A stretch of DNA of 64,000 nucleotides from Psychrobacter cibarius (GTDB lineage: Bacteria > Pseudomonadota > Gammaproteobacteria > Pseudomonadales > Moraxellaceae): contig CP131612.1 of assembly GCA_030686115.1 (NCBI GenBank), positions 806,001 to 870,000 of the forward strand. Direction: 5' to 3'. Each line of letters starts with the position of its first letter. The stretch's first letter is position 1. Below are positions 38,233-47,193 of this stretch, piece after piece. The position numbers and the translations under genes are program-made. The notes under the pieces are model-generated. The model searched no databases. It saw only the letters and a program-made list of their open reading frames with translations, and was not told the DNA's origin.

Positions 38233-41019
38233 ATGTCGCTATATCAGCTCAAGTCTCAGTTTCAAGATCAGCTGCGCCCAATAAGTGATGCGTTGGTCGA
38301 GCAAAAGGTGACAGCAAATCAAGTGACGGTGTCAGCCGTATTACTGAGCCTTGGTACGGCCTATATGATTGCCAAACCCGCAACTGAGCAGCAGGCATTA
38401 TGGTTGCTGTTACCTTCATCACTGTTCGTGCGTATGGCGCTCAATGCTATCGATGGCATGATGGCGCGTGAGCATGGGCAAGCCTCAAGGTTTGGGGCAG
38501 TGCTGAATGAAGTGGGTGATATCGTGGCTGATACGGCGCTTATCGCAAGTTTAGCTCCGCATGTTGCTAATGGTAACTTACAAACGTCGGCAGTCAAATT
38601 ACCAAACCATATATCAATCCATCAGCGTCATATTAGCGGTCTGATTGCGCTTAGTATAAGCACCGAGTTACTAGGTATCACCAGTAATACGATGTTAGAC
38701 ATTAGAGCAAACCAAGGGCCTTTAGGCAAAAGCGATCGTGCTTTTTTACTAGGTTTGCTTGGCGCTTTCATGGCGACTAAAATGCCGATCATGCTATCGC
38801 ATATCAAAGCGGGTCCACTATTGATGCTGACAGAGGCGCTGCTACTAAAAACCTGCTTGAATCGCCTGCGTTATATGGCAGATTTATACTTGATACGTAA
38901 ACCACCCGCGCTTCGTTCAAATTACTCAGAAACTCTTGAGTTAATACCAGAGTCATCGCATAAATCAGTTTTTCTTCTTGGTTGCCAAGAGAATGTTGGT
39001 CAACCCAATACGCTATTTTTCGATGCTGTTTCATCAAATTATTCTTTATTAAGCTATCCTCTATCAAATTTTTCTTCATTAAATGCCCCCTTATCAAATT
39101 CTGCTATTAAAACTTCCTTTTTGGAGCCTAAGATAATGCCGACCACCCCTCTCAATAATCATGAAAAAGTGGAGCAGGTTAGCGATACACTCAATTTATC
39201 GTCTTCCAAATTGATAAGCGGTGAAAATTGCTACAATGCTTACGATGGCACGGCGATTTATTATCGCTATTGGCTGACGATGCCTTTAGAAGGTATCAAA
39301 CAAACCAGTCAGCCTCTGCGTCAAGTCATTTTATTACATCGTGGTCACGAGCATTCGGGACGACTAGCAGAACTTGGGCAACAGTTTGCGGCAGCAGGCT
39401 ATCAAGTATTCGCTTGGGATGCGCGTGGTAATGGGCGCTCAGGTGGTATCAAGGATCATGCCGAAAGTGTTACCGAGCTTGAGCGCGATTTAGATGGTTT
39501 TGTGCAATTGGTTATCGGGCAAACGGGCATTGCTATCGAGGATACCTTAATCGTCGCCAGTAGTATCGGTGCAGTACTCGCCGCAGCATGGGTACATGAT
39601 TACGCACCCAACATTCGCGGGATGATATTGGGTACACCAGCGTTGAGTATTCGCTTGTATATGCCATTTGCGATACCATCGCTAAAGGTAGCTCGCGCGC
39701 TTGGACTGATGTCACGCGTGAGCAGTTACGTCAAAGCGCAAGTATTGACTCATGATAAAGACGCACAGCAAGCTTATAATGCCGACCCGCTGATATCTAA
39801 TAGCATTTCAACTGATCTGCTTATCGATACTCATGCAACCGGTCAACGCTTGCTCGATGATGCTAGCGCTATTACTGTACCGACGTTTATATTATGTGCA
39901 GGTAAAGATTACGTGGTCGATAAACAGGCAGAGCGCGATTTTTATGAGGCGATTAATACGACCAATAAACGCTGGCAGTTATATCCAGATAGCTATCATG
40001 CAATCTTCCATGAGACCAATAAGGCAGACGTCTTTGCAGATTGTATCGAGTTCGCTGAGCAGGTATTCAGTACGGATGTTAAGGTGCCTGATTTAAGCGC
40101 GGCTCATCTTAATAGTGCCAGTAAAGATAAGGTTGACCGTTTAGCGATTAAACCCTTTAACCCAAGCTTTGCCATTACTCGATTTGCCATGCAAAAATTT
40201 GGTCATGTCAGCGACGCGATTGCCACAGGACTGGAGCATGGGTTTGATTCGGGGCACTCGCTCGATCACGTCTACTATAATCAGCCGAGTGGTCAAAATA
40301 AATTTGGTCAAGCAGTCGATAAGTTTTACTTGAGCAATATTGGTTGGCAAGGGATTCGTATTCGCCGTGAGCATATATTGGAGCTGGCACGTGAAGCTCT
40401 GGCAGATATTGAAGACAAAAACCAGAGCAGTACTAAACCATACCAACCAAAAATACTCGATATTGCCAGTGGGCATGGCTTTTATGCCTTTGATTTACTG
40501 ACAGAGTTTACTAACTTGCACGCTGAGCTACGCGATTATGAGCAGCATAATATCCAAGCATTACAGGCAAAGGCAGAGCAGTTAGAGATTTCTGATCGTG
40601 TCCTTACTTGTCAAAAAGATGCGTTTGACTCTGCCAGTTATTCTTATTTACAGAAGGCAAGTGACAATACTAAAGGCCTTGACGATAAAAAATTCGATAT
40701 TGCTATCGCCTCTGGCGTGTTTGAGTTATTTTCTGATAATACGTTACCAGCTACCGCGTTATCAGGTATTTATGACAGTTTAAAAGCTGATGGTTATTTA
40801 CTTTATACCAATCAGCCGTGGCATCCTGAGCAGGAATTTATCAGTAAAACCTTAAACAATCATCGCGGTAGCAGTTGGGTGATGCGCTGTCGCTCGCAAG
40901 CAGAAATGGATCAATTGGTTGAAAATGCTGGCTTTAAAAAAGTCGCCATGCGTATCGATCGCTTTGGTATCTTTACCGTGTCGCTAGCGATCAAAACAGC
41001 ATCAACCAATCATGAATAA
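38233..41019 (+). CDS. Fusion: CDP-alcohol phosphotransferase (YnbA-like) + alpha/beta hydrolase + SAM methyltransferase (YnbC-like)
   Basis: A 928-residue protein with three enzyme-like parts. Residues 1-220 form a membrane CDP-alcohol phosphatidyltransferase with a modified motif: N71-A-I-D74-G-MM-A-R, then G88-AVL-N92-EVG-D96, two Asn where the family normally has Asp. Residues 225-325 are a Ser/Asn/Leu-rich linker with three 10-residue repeats. Residues 330-612 are an alpha/beta hydrolase of the lysophospholipase type (nucleophile S444 in ASSIG, D559 in AGKD, H589 in YHA). Residues 640-928 hold a class I methyltransferase with ILDIASGHGFYAFD at 741-754. E. coli encodes the first part (ynbA) and the other two (ynbC) as separate genes in one operon; here they are joined. 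The frame opens at a TTG at 38221, but the ATG at 38233 fits the family. No good ribosome site is seen. The reaction is unknown. Confidence 0.88.
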   Translation: MSLYQLKSQFQDQLRPISDALVEQKVTANQVTVSAVLLSLGTAYMIAKPATEQQALWLLLPSSLFVRMALNAIDGMMAREHGQASRFGAVLNEVGDIVADTALIASLAPHVANGNLQTSAVKLPNHISIHQRHISGLIALSISTELLGITSNTMLDIRANQGPLGKSDRAFLLGLLGAFMATKMPIMLSHIKAGPLLMLTEALLLKTCLNRLRYMADLYLIRKPPALRSNYSETLELIPESSHKSVFLLGCQENVGQPNTLFFDAVSSNYSLLSYPLSNFSSLNAPLSNSAIKTSFLEPKIMPTTPLNNHEKVEQVSDTLNLSSSKLISGENCYNAYDGTAIYYRYWLTMPLEGIKQTSQPLRQVILLHRGHEHSGRLAELGQQFAAAGYQVFAWDARGNGRSGGIKDHAESVTELERDLDGFVQLVIGQTGIAIEDTLIVASSIGAVLAAAWVHDYAPNIRGMILGTPALSIRLYMPFAIPSLKVARALGLMSRVSSYVKAQVLTHDKDAQQAYNADPLISNSISTDLLIDTHATGQRLLDDASAITVPTFILCAGKDYVVDKQAERDFYEAINTTNKRWQLYPDSYHAIFHETNKADVFADCIEFAEQVFSTDVKVPDLSAAHLNSASKDKVDRLAIKPFNPSFAITRFAMQKFGHVSDAIATGLEHGFDSGHSLDHVYYNQPSGQNKFGQAVDKFYLSNIGWQGIRIRREHILELAREALADIEDKNQSSTKPYQPKILDIASGHGFYAFDLLTEFTNLHAELRDYEQHNIQALQAKAEQLEISDRVLTCQKDAFDSASYSYLQKASDNTKGLDDKKFDIAIASGVFELFSDNTLPATALSGIYDSLKADGYLLYTNQPWHPEQEFISKTLNNHRGSSWVMRCRSQAEMDQLVENAGFKKVAMRIDRFGIFTVSLAIKTASTNHE
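39031..39120 (+). repeat. Three 30-bp in-frame tandem repeats in the fusion linker
   Basis: Three consecutive 30-base units (39031, 39061, 39091) share a core close to TATCAAATT followed by a T-rich part and ATTAA. They encode 10-residue units SSNYSLLSYP, LSNFSSLNAP and LSNSAIKTSF. The array falls exactly between the phosphotransferase and hydrolase parts, so it may be a recently expanded flexible linker. Confidence 0.75.
39123..39138 (+). promoter_or_regulatory. Internal ribosome site and in-frame ATG before the YnbC-like part
   Basis: GGAG at 39123-39126 stands 9 bases before the in-frame ATG at 39136 (Met302 of the fusion). Starting there would give a 627-residue hydrolase-methyltransferase, close to the size of separate YnbC proteins. 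Use of this start is inference. Confidence 0.45.
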
Positions 41020-42226
41020 TACTCATGCCAAACCTTATGAGCGCGTCCAGCTTTTCTCCGGAGGTGGCTCGCGTTTTGGTTATTATTTGGGCAGTTATGC
41101 GGCATTGGTTGCCCATGATTTGACGCCAGATATCATCGTCGGCACTTGCGGTGGTAGTCTGTCGGCTTATTTAGTCAATTTAGCGCCTGACCCCAAGGAT
41201 TTGCAGGAGCTGATGTGTAGCCGTGAGTTGTACCGTGTCATTACTGCAATCAGACATGTCGCGCCAGACGAAGCCAATAGGCGACTAAAAATACGTTATA
41301 TGACTCAGGCACTTAAACGCTGGCGCTTGTCACGGCAGCTGTCCAACCGCCAAAAACAGCAACAAGCAGACAGCTACAAACGACTATTAAGTGAGTTGCA
41401 GCATCTGGCGATGTTTCGAATTGATGGCGAGCGGCAATGGCTTGATGAATTGTCTCATTTTTCTCCCAAGCAGAATAATAATTCTTTTAATACCGCCGCG
41501 CCAGAGATAGCCATTATCGCTAGCCGACTGTATCAAGCACCCAATCAACCCGGCAATCAAACGCCTACTGCTGATAGTTCTGTTTACGACGAGTTTAAGC
41601 TGCAAGAGTTGTTATTTGCACCACCTCGTTTGGCAGCATCAGAGCACTTTGAGCAAATGCTTAACTCACCAGTGCATACGTTTGCCGATAGGCGTATCCA
41701 TCAGTCAGTAAATATCGTAAAGCAGTGGGAATTTAGTTCAGCGGTTCGTGCTTCTATGGCAGATATGTATTATCTACCGCCAACGCATATTGAGACGCTC
41801 GGCTGGTGCTTAGGCGGGGTGATTAATCTCACGCCGATTGAGCTAGCATGTCAGTTGGGGCAGACGGTATTTGCAGAGACTAAGGCAGGTTATGATTCAT
41901 GGCTTGCAGCTCCTGCGATCCAGCGCGTTTTTGGTTTTGACCCCAATGAGCGCTTGGCACAAGTGCATGGTTATGAGTCAGCAGAAATACTGTCACTTGC
42001 TGATTCTGCTGCAATCAAGCATCGAGTGAATCAGCTACATTGGTTGCCCTTTGCAGATAACGGTCAGCAGTTGGCAGGACAGCATGTACAAAAGCGTTTT
42101 AATATAAAGCAAATGACGGTTGAACTCATTCACAGTGACTATGACGGCTTTGTGCAGCAAGTGCAGGCGCAATGGCAATATGGCTATCAGCGTACGGCTG
42201 ACTATGTACAGCAGCATGGTATATGA
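41012..42226 (+). CDS. Patatin-like protein lacking the usual catalytic dyad
   Basis: It has the fold signature of patatin-like phospholipases: the oxyanion loop SGGGSRFGYYLG at residues 16-27 and an elbow VGTCGGSLSAYLV near 43-55. The nucleophile elbow, normally GTSAG, reads G44-T-C46-G-G, so Ser is replaced by Cys, and the DGG motif near 267 reads L267-G-G. A long helical, Gln/Arg-rich insertion spans about residues 85-140. It overlaps the fusion gene by 8 bases and the next gene by 4, so all three are translationally coupled. It may be a non-catalytic lipid-binding relative or use a cysteine nucleophile. There is no signal peptide. Confidence 0.75.
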   Translation: MNNTHAKPYERVQLFSGGGSRFGYYLGSYAALVAHDLTPDIIVGTCGGSLSAYLVNLAPDPKDLQELMCSRELYRVITAIRHVAPDEANRRLKIRYMTQALKRWRLSRQLSNRQKQQQADSYKRLLSELQHLAMFRIDGERQWLDELSHFSPKQNNNSFNTAAPEIAIIASRLYQAPNQPGNQTPTADSSVYDEFKLQELLFAPPRLAASEHFEQMLNSPVHTFADRRIHQSVNIVKQWEFSSAVRASMADMYYLPPTHIETLGWCLGGVINLTPIELACQLGQTVFAETKAGYDSWLAAPAIQRVFGFDPNERLAQVHGYESAEILSLADSAAIKHRVNQLHWLPFADNGQQLAGQHVQKRFNIKQMTVELIHSDYDGFVQQVQAQWQYGYQRTADYVQQHGI

Positions 42227-43050
42227 ACTCTAAAATGAAAAACATCACACAGTCGACTTCAGCTCATAAGCCGTCACATATTGTCGTTTTTGGCGGTACG
42301 AGTGGACTTGGCTGGGCGTTGGCGCTGCATCATCAGGCGCTTGGCTGGCAAGTGAGCGTGGTTGGTCATAGCGTAGAGAAGATAGCCCATATCAATAGTC
42401 AGCATCCTGACATTGTTACTCAATGCTGTGATTTAACCGATAGCGCGCAAACACAAACGTTGTTAGAGGTTTTGTCTAATATTAGTTTTCAAAGAGTAAT
42501 TTATAGCGCGGGTAGTTACACCAATGAGCGTGTTCATCATCTGAGTCAAGCTGACAGCGATAAAATGCTAGCAATTAATCTGCAAGCATTTGAGCAGGTT
42601 TTTAGATGGGCAAGTGAGCAATTAAAACAGCAAAGTTATTCAATGGATTTTAATAAAAGCAACAAACTAAGTCTGATTTGTATCGCTTCTATTGCCGGTA
42701 CCATGAATTATCCTTATGCCAGTCTTTACGCCAAAAGCAAACGCGCGATGATTGCGACTGCCAGCGCTTATCGAGCGGCACTTGCGCCGTATCATATTCA
42801 AGTCAACTGCATCGCCTCAGGTTATATCGATACTCAAGCATTACGCGATTTGAATGACGGCGATGCCAGTCATAAGCCATTCGTCATCAGTACGCAAACG
42901 GCGGTGAAGCATGTTATGCAAGCCATTGATAAAAATATTGAGCTGGCAGTATTTCCGCGCTCCACGCGTTATATTACTCGGGCGCTCAATCATTTGCCTA
43001 AGCCTGTGCTTAACTGGATATTACGCAGTAGATTGGATAAAACGACTTGA
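42223..43050 (+). CDS. Short-chain dehydrogenase/reductase
   Basis: NAD(P)-dependent oxidoreductase. The nucleotide-binding motif GGTSGLGWALA is near residue 25, YSAGSY near 90 corresponds to the NAG region, and the catalytic Ser (CIASIAG) near 147 and Tyr-Lys (YAKSK) near 160 are in place. The 275 residues match the classical family. It overlaps the patatin-like gene by four bases (ATGA), so it belongs to the lipid-type cluster. The substrate is unknown; an acyl or polar headgroup carbonyl would fit the neighbours. Confidence 0.85.
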   Translation: MNSKMKNITQSTSAHKPSHIVVFGGTSGLGWALALHHQALGWQVSVVGHSVEKIAHINSQHPDIVTQCCDLTDSAQTQTLLEVLSNISFQRVIYSAGSYTNERVHHLSQADSDKMLAINLQAFEQVFRWASEQLKQQSYSMDFNKSNKLSLICIASIAGTMNYPYASLYAKSKRAMIATASAYRAALAPYHIQVNCIASGYIDTQALRDLNDGDASHKPFVISTQTAVKHVMQAIDKNIELAVFPRSTRYITRALNHLPKPVLNWILRSRLDKTT

Positions 43051-43057
43051 TAATAGC

Positions 43058-43951
43058 TTACCCAAGCAGCCAATAAAACAAGGTAAATAGCGGCACGCCA
43101 ATGAGCAAGCTATCTACTCTGTCTAATACGCCGCCATGTCCGGCGAGCATCGTACCCGTGTCTTTCACCCCATGCTGACGTTTAAAGGCGGACTCTAATA
43201 AATCTCCAGCGATACCACTGACCGCTAAGCCGTAAGCGGCTAATAAGCAAATCCACCAGTTAAAAGGCGTGAGCCAAATGCCTAATAGCGTTGCCAATAT
43301 CGCTGCTAGCATACTGCCGAAAAGAGCGCCTTCGATACTTTTATTCGGGCTAATAATTGGGGCAAGACCACGCTTAAACAACTTGTGACCAAGCAATCGT
43401 CCACATAAATACTGGGCAATATCATTAAATTGACTGGCGAATAACACAAAAAACAAAACGCCATACTGCTCGCGCTGCCAGATTAATTGTTGTAAGGCAA
43501 TGAGACTGATAATCAGTGTGATAAAAGCAAAGCTAAAGACTAAGTCTAACCGATTTAGACGCGTATAAGCTTGAGTAGAATGGGAAGAGGTTTGGCTAAA
43601 AGGCAATATCTTGGGTTGTAAACCGCGCGCTTGCAGTTTCTCAATCAGCACAGCTTTGCTTTGCAGACACCATAAGCGTTTGATCTCATAGCCGCCACGC
43701 AGACCAATTAAAACGAAAAAGGCGATGAGCAGCCACTGGTAGGGGTAGTTAGGAGGCTGTGAGGGGTGGCTATTATCCGTTACCTTAGCGATAACATAAC
43801 AAAGGCAAAGCGCCGCTAACATGAGCCACCATGAGCGCGCGATTAAATAGATTTTCGGTAAGCGCTGACGTAAGCGAGGTAGGGCAAGTATCGCCCAAAC
43901 CGAACTGACGACTAATATTAGAACGATCACAAATCGTAAATCAGAAGCCAT
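43058..43951 (-). CDS. CdsA-like phosphatidate cytidylyltransferase (YnbB-like paralogue)
   Basis: Expected to make a CDP-activated lipid (CDP-diacylglycerol in the family). It has about seven membrane helices and the CdsA signature near the C-terminus, SAFKRQHGVKDTGTMLAGHGG followed by VLDRVDSLL. The NDIAQYLCGRLLG stretch near residue 178 and the ISPNKSIEGALFG segment match YnbB of E. coli as I recall it better than housekeeping CdsA. The 297 residues match YnbB. It converges on the SDR gene with a 7-base gap, giving the cluster its own CDP-lipid supply next to a CDP-alcohol phosphotransferase. Confidence 0.88.
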   Translation of the reverse strand: MASDLRFVIVLILVVSSVWAILALPRLRQRLPKIYLIARSWWLMLAALCLCYVIAKVTDNSHPSQPPNYPYQWLLIAFFVLIGLRGGYEIKRLWCLQSKAVLIEKLQARGLQPKILPFSQTSSHSTQAYTRLNRLDLVFSFAFITLIISLIALQQLIWQREQYGVLFFVLFASQFNDIAQYLCGRLLGHKLFKRGLAPIISPNKSIEGALFGSMLAAILATLLGIWLTPFNWWICLLAAYGLAVSGIAGDLLESAFKRQHGVKDTGTMLAGHGGVLDRVDSLLIGVPLFTLFYWLLG

Positions 43952-44028
43952 GTTTTTAGCACTTTGAGGTCAATAGAAAACGGTGGATTACCGTTTTTCA
44001 TGGCTAAAGTGGTAGCCTCCAATTGCTG

Positions 44029-45945
44029 TTAGATGTTAGCAACTGTATTTACCACTCTAGCCTCTGTGTCATCGATTATAGGCTGAAGCAGCCAATCAAT
44101 GCCACCCTCTCTGCTGCCTGTTTTGTCAGCTTCTCTCAACTTCGATAAGGGCGCAATCACACTGGTCCGAGGTGTGGATGCCAAATGCGGATAGTCTTGA
44201 CGATAGTGACCACCGCGACTCTCATAACGCTGATAAGCTGACTGAATAACCAATGTGGCTAATTGTAATTGTCGTGCTAATTGAAAGTATCTCAAGCTGG
44301 CAAGGGTAGTTTTATCGCTCTTACTACTGATAGTGGTTGAATGAGACTTGGGGCATCTAAGCTGCTGCTGCCAATTTTCTATTTGTAGCAATGCTTGTGC
44401 TAATTGCCCAGCGCTACGAGTGATACCCATATGAGCAGTCATTAAAACTTTTAATTCTGTGACTATTTTGCCAGCATAATCATGGGTAACGATATCAGTG
44501 TCATCACAATGAGATAAATTAAATAGAATGGTAGGAGAACAAGGAAGCTTAATAGCTTGAATATCTTTAAGCGTTGGTGCTGTCCAAATGGCAGTTGCTA
44601 ATAAATCTGAGTGATCATAACTGGTAACGTGATTTAGATTTTCTAATGCTTCTAAATATCGCGGTAAGTCAGCAGCGATATTGCGCCCAACGACTACACA
44701 TTCTAAAAGTGAATTACTTGCTAAGCGGTTAGCCCCATGCAAACCTGTATAGGCAACTTCGCCAGCTGCATAAAGCCCTGCTACATCGGTTACACCATTG
44801 GCGTCAGTAACCACGCCACCGCAACTATAATGCGCAGTCGGGGCAACGGGGATAGGTTCCCTAGTCATATCAATGCCGAGGTTGAATAATGTTTGATAAA
44901 TCTGTGGGAAGTGTTCTCGTAAAAATTGATCTGGTAAATGACTGACATCTAAATGTACGTAGCCAAGTCCGTTATTACTGATCTGCTCAGCGATGGCGCG
45001 AGCGACGATATCGCGTGGTGCCAATTCTGCCCGTTCATCAATTTCCAACATAAAGCGCGCACCGGTTTGTGGACAGGTCAGATGCCCCCCTTCACCGCGT
45101 AAGGCTTCAGATATTAAAAAACTGCTGTCTGCCACTGCTAAGCCCGTCGGATGAAATTGGATAAATTCTAAATTTGCTAATCGGCAGCCTGCTTGCCAGG
45201 CCATCATCACACCATCGCCGACACAGACGTTGGGTGCACTGGCACGCTTAAATAATTGACCCATGCCACCACTAGCCAGTACGACTGCGCGACTATAAAA
45301 AGTCAGTTGTCGTTGATTATTATGATCAAAAACTTGCGCCCCTTGGCATTGCTTATTTGTATTGGCACTGTCTGTTAAAAGGCTCAGCGCTTCATGATAA
45401 GGTAAAATAGTGATATTGGCAGCGTTTTTCGCCTTTATAGTCAAGGCTTCCATTATGTGTCGACCAGTCGCATCATCCGCATGTGCGACCCGCCTGCAAC
45501 CATGCCCGCCTTCTTTGGTTAAATGTAAGTCGGCAGTTTGTAGTTCAGTCTGTAGCTCGGTGAAAGGTTTTGTATTATCTTCTTGCGGTATTTGGGTAAA
45601 AGGCACACCTTGCTCACACAGCCATTGCACTGCCTGTTGCCCGGCACTTAAAATGCTGCTGGTATTATTAGCATTGCATAACCCTGCGCCAGCGATTAGG
45701 GTATCAGTGATATGGTCAGCGACAGAGTCCTCTTTATCCAAACTTGCCGCGATGCCACCTTGGGCATAATGACTGGAGCAAATCTCTAAGGCGGCTTTGC
45801 TCAATATGGTAATGTTTAACGATTTTGGTAATGCTAGAGCTGTGCTTAAGCCTGCTAATCCCGCGCCAATGATAAGTACGTCAGTTTGTACCATAGCAGC
45901 AGGGCTATCGAGACCTAATGATTCCGCTGTCAATGCCGCGCTCAT
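44029..45945 (-). CDS. nadB: L-aspartate oxidase
   Basis: Oxidises L-aspartate to iminoaspartate with FAD, the first step of de novo NAD synthesis. The FAD fold VLIIGAGLAGLSTALAL is near residue 23, SSHYAQGGIAASLD near 55, the active-site HPTGLAV region near 265 and GLHGANRLASNSLLECVV near 385. At 638 residues it is about 100 longer than E. coli NadB, the extra lying in an N-terminal stretch and inserts. The ATG at 45945 begins two bases after the nadA stop (TAATATG); the frame also opens at a TTG at 45990 inside nadA, which I reject. Confidence 0.95.
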   Translation of the reverse strand: MSAALTAESLGLDSPAAMVQTDVLIIGAGLAGLSTALALPKSLNITILSKAALEICSSHYAQGGIAASLDKEDSVADHITDTLIAGAGLCNANNTSSILSAGQQAVQWLCEQGVPFTQIPQEDNTKPFTELQTELQTADLHLTKEGGHGCRRVAHADDATGRHIMEALTIKAKNAANITILPYHEALSLLTDSANTNKQCQGAQVFDHNNQRQLTFYSRAVVLASGGMGQLFKRASAPNVCVGDGVMMAWQAGCRLANLEFIQFHPTGLAVADSSFLISEALRGEGGHLTCPQTGARFMLEIDERAELAPRDIVARAIAEQISNNGLGYVHLDVSHLPDQFLREHFPQIYQTLFNLGIDMTREPIPVAPTAHYSCGGVVTDANGVTDVAGLYAAGEVAYTGLHGANRLASNSLLECVVVGRNIAADLPRYLEALENLNHVTSYDHSDLLATAIWTAPTLKDIQAIKLPCSPTILFNLSHCDDTDIVTHDYAGKIVTELKVLMTAHMGITRSAGQLAQALLQIENWQQQLRCPKSHSTTISSKSDKTTLASLRYFQLARQLQLATLVIQSAYQRYESRGGHYRQDYPHLASTPRTSVIAPLSKLREADKTGSREGGIDWLLQPIIDDTEARVVNTVANI

Positions 45946-45946
45946 A

Positions 45947-47086
45947 TTAGGCAGCCCCGACATTGGCAAACAGCTCGCGGTCTTTGACAATATCGCCGCT
46001 CGCTGTCACACGTTGCTTCTGCGTTTCGGCAAAATCAAGCATGCGTTGCAAGGGTTTTCTAGCCGCGACTGCCAGCTCAGGCGTCATCAAAACTTCACCG
46101 CTGCGCTGCGTCAAGCACTGTTCAATACCTTTTAGACCATTCATTGCCATCCATGGGCAAAACGCGCAACTCTTACAACTGGCGCTTTCACCTGCAGTAG
46201 GTGCAGCCAAAAAACGCTTATTTGGCGAGCGCTTTTGCATTTCGTGCAAAATACCCAAATCGGTGGCGACAATAAAGGTATCGGCATCCATCTCATGAGT
46301 CGATTGCAACAGCTTACTGGTCGAGCCGACCACATCGGCGAGCGCCACCACGCTATCAGGGGATTCAGGATGCACCAACACTTTGGCGTTTGGATGCTCC
46401 TCTTTTAATTGCATCAGCTCGGTCGCTTTAAACTCATTATGTACGAGGCACGAGCCTTGCCAAAGCAGCATATCTGTGCCAGTCTCAGCAGCAATATATT
46501 TACCTAAATGGCGATCAGGACCCCAGATGATTTTTTCACCATTGGTATGCAAATGGCGAATGATATCGATGCCAACCGATGACGTCACCACCCAGTCGGC
46601 ACGGGCTTTGACGGCGGCGCTGGTATTGGCGTAAACGACAACCGTACGCTCAGGGTGAGCATCACAAAATGCGGAGAACTCGTCAGCAGGGCAGCCCAAA
46701 TCAAGCGAACACTCGGCTTCTAGGTCTGGCATCAGTACTGTCTTCTCCATACTTAAAATTTTTGCTGACTCGCCCATAAATCGGACGCCAGCGACCACTA
46801 AGGTCTGGGCGCTATGCGCTTGCCCAAAGCGTGCCATCTCCAGCGAATCACCCACGCAACCGCCCGTTGCCAATGCCAAATCCTGAATAAAGGGGTCGAC
46901 ATAATAATGGGCGACCAATACTGCATTATGCGCTTTTAATAGCTGTTTAATGTTTTCCTCGACCATAAGACGTTCAGCACGCGGCAAGTCTGCTGGCATT
47001 TTAGCTTTGGCATATTCAATATTCATTTGAGTGGCAATACGATTGTCATTACTCATGATGGGCGCGTCGTAAGGATAAGTTTTCAT
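45947..47086 (-). CDS. nadA: Quinolinate synthase A
   Basis: 4Fe-4S enzyme that condenses iminoaspartate with dihydroxyacetone phosphate to quinolinate. [19 protein letters not shown] is near residue 50, [13 protein letters not shown] near 120, and the late [13 protein letters not shown] near 320 contains the cluster cysteine region. The ATG at 47086 has AGG 9 bases upstream and gives 379 residues; a TTG at 47116 is not preferred. It is cotranscribed with nadB, whose start follows its stop by one base. A perfect palindrome (NrtR-type operator) lies 87 bases upstream. Confidence 0.95.
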   Translation of the reverse strand: MKTYPYDAPIMSNDNRIATQMNIEYAKAKMPADLPRAERLMVEENIKQLLKAHNAVLVAHYYVDPFIQDLALATGGCVGDSLEMARFGQAHSAQTLVVAGVRFMGESAKILSMEKTVLMPDLEAECSLDLGCPADEFSAFCDAHPERTVVVYANTSAAVKARADWVVTSSVGIDIIRHLHTNGEKIIWGPDRHLGKYIAAETGTDMLLWQGSCLVHNEFKATELMQLKEEHPNAKVLVHPESPDSVVALADVVGSTSKLLQSTHEMDADTFIVATDLGILHEMQKRSPNKRFLAAPTAGESASCKSCAFCPWMAMNGLKGIEQCLTQRSGEVLMTPELAVAARKPLQRMLDFAETQKQRVTASGDIVKDRELFANVGAA

Positions 47087-47172
47087 AGATGCAAACCTTT
47101 TAGGCAGTAACGACAAGCGATATGCCGCTAAAAATAAGTCAATTAATATCGCTGGCTAATCAGATGTTTTAA

Positions 47173-47193
47173 TTATGCTCATTTTGAGCATAA
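47173..47193. promoter_or_regulatory. NrtR-type operator between nadA and nrtR
   Basis: The arms TTATGCTCA and TGAGCATAA form a perfect 9-base inverted repeat around TTT. An almost identical site occurs before nadC. It lies between divergent nadA and nrtR, so it could control both. A 14-base direct repeat TACATTTATGATTT also occurs at 47210 and 47225 in the same spacer. Confidence 0.75.

Noticed and set aside
45943..45990. TTG at 45990 as start of nadB
   Set aside because: It would overlap nadA by 44 bases; the ATG at 45945 follows the nadA stop by one base and gives the better N-terminus.
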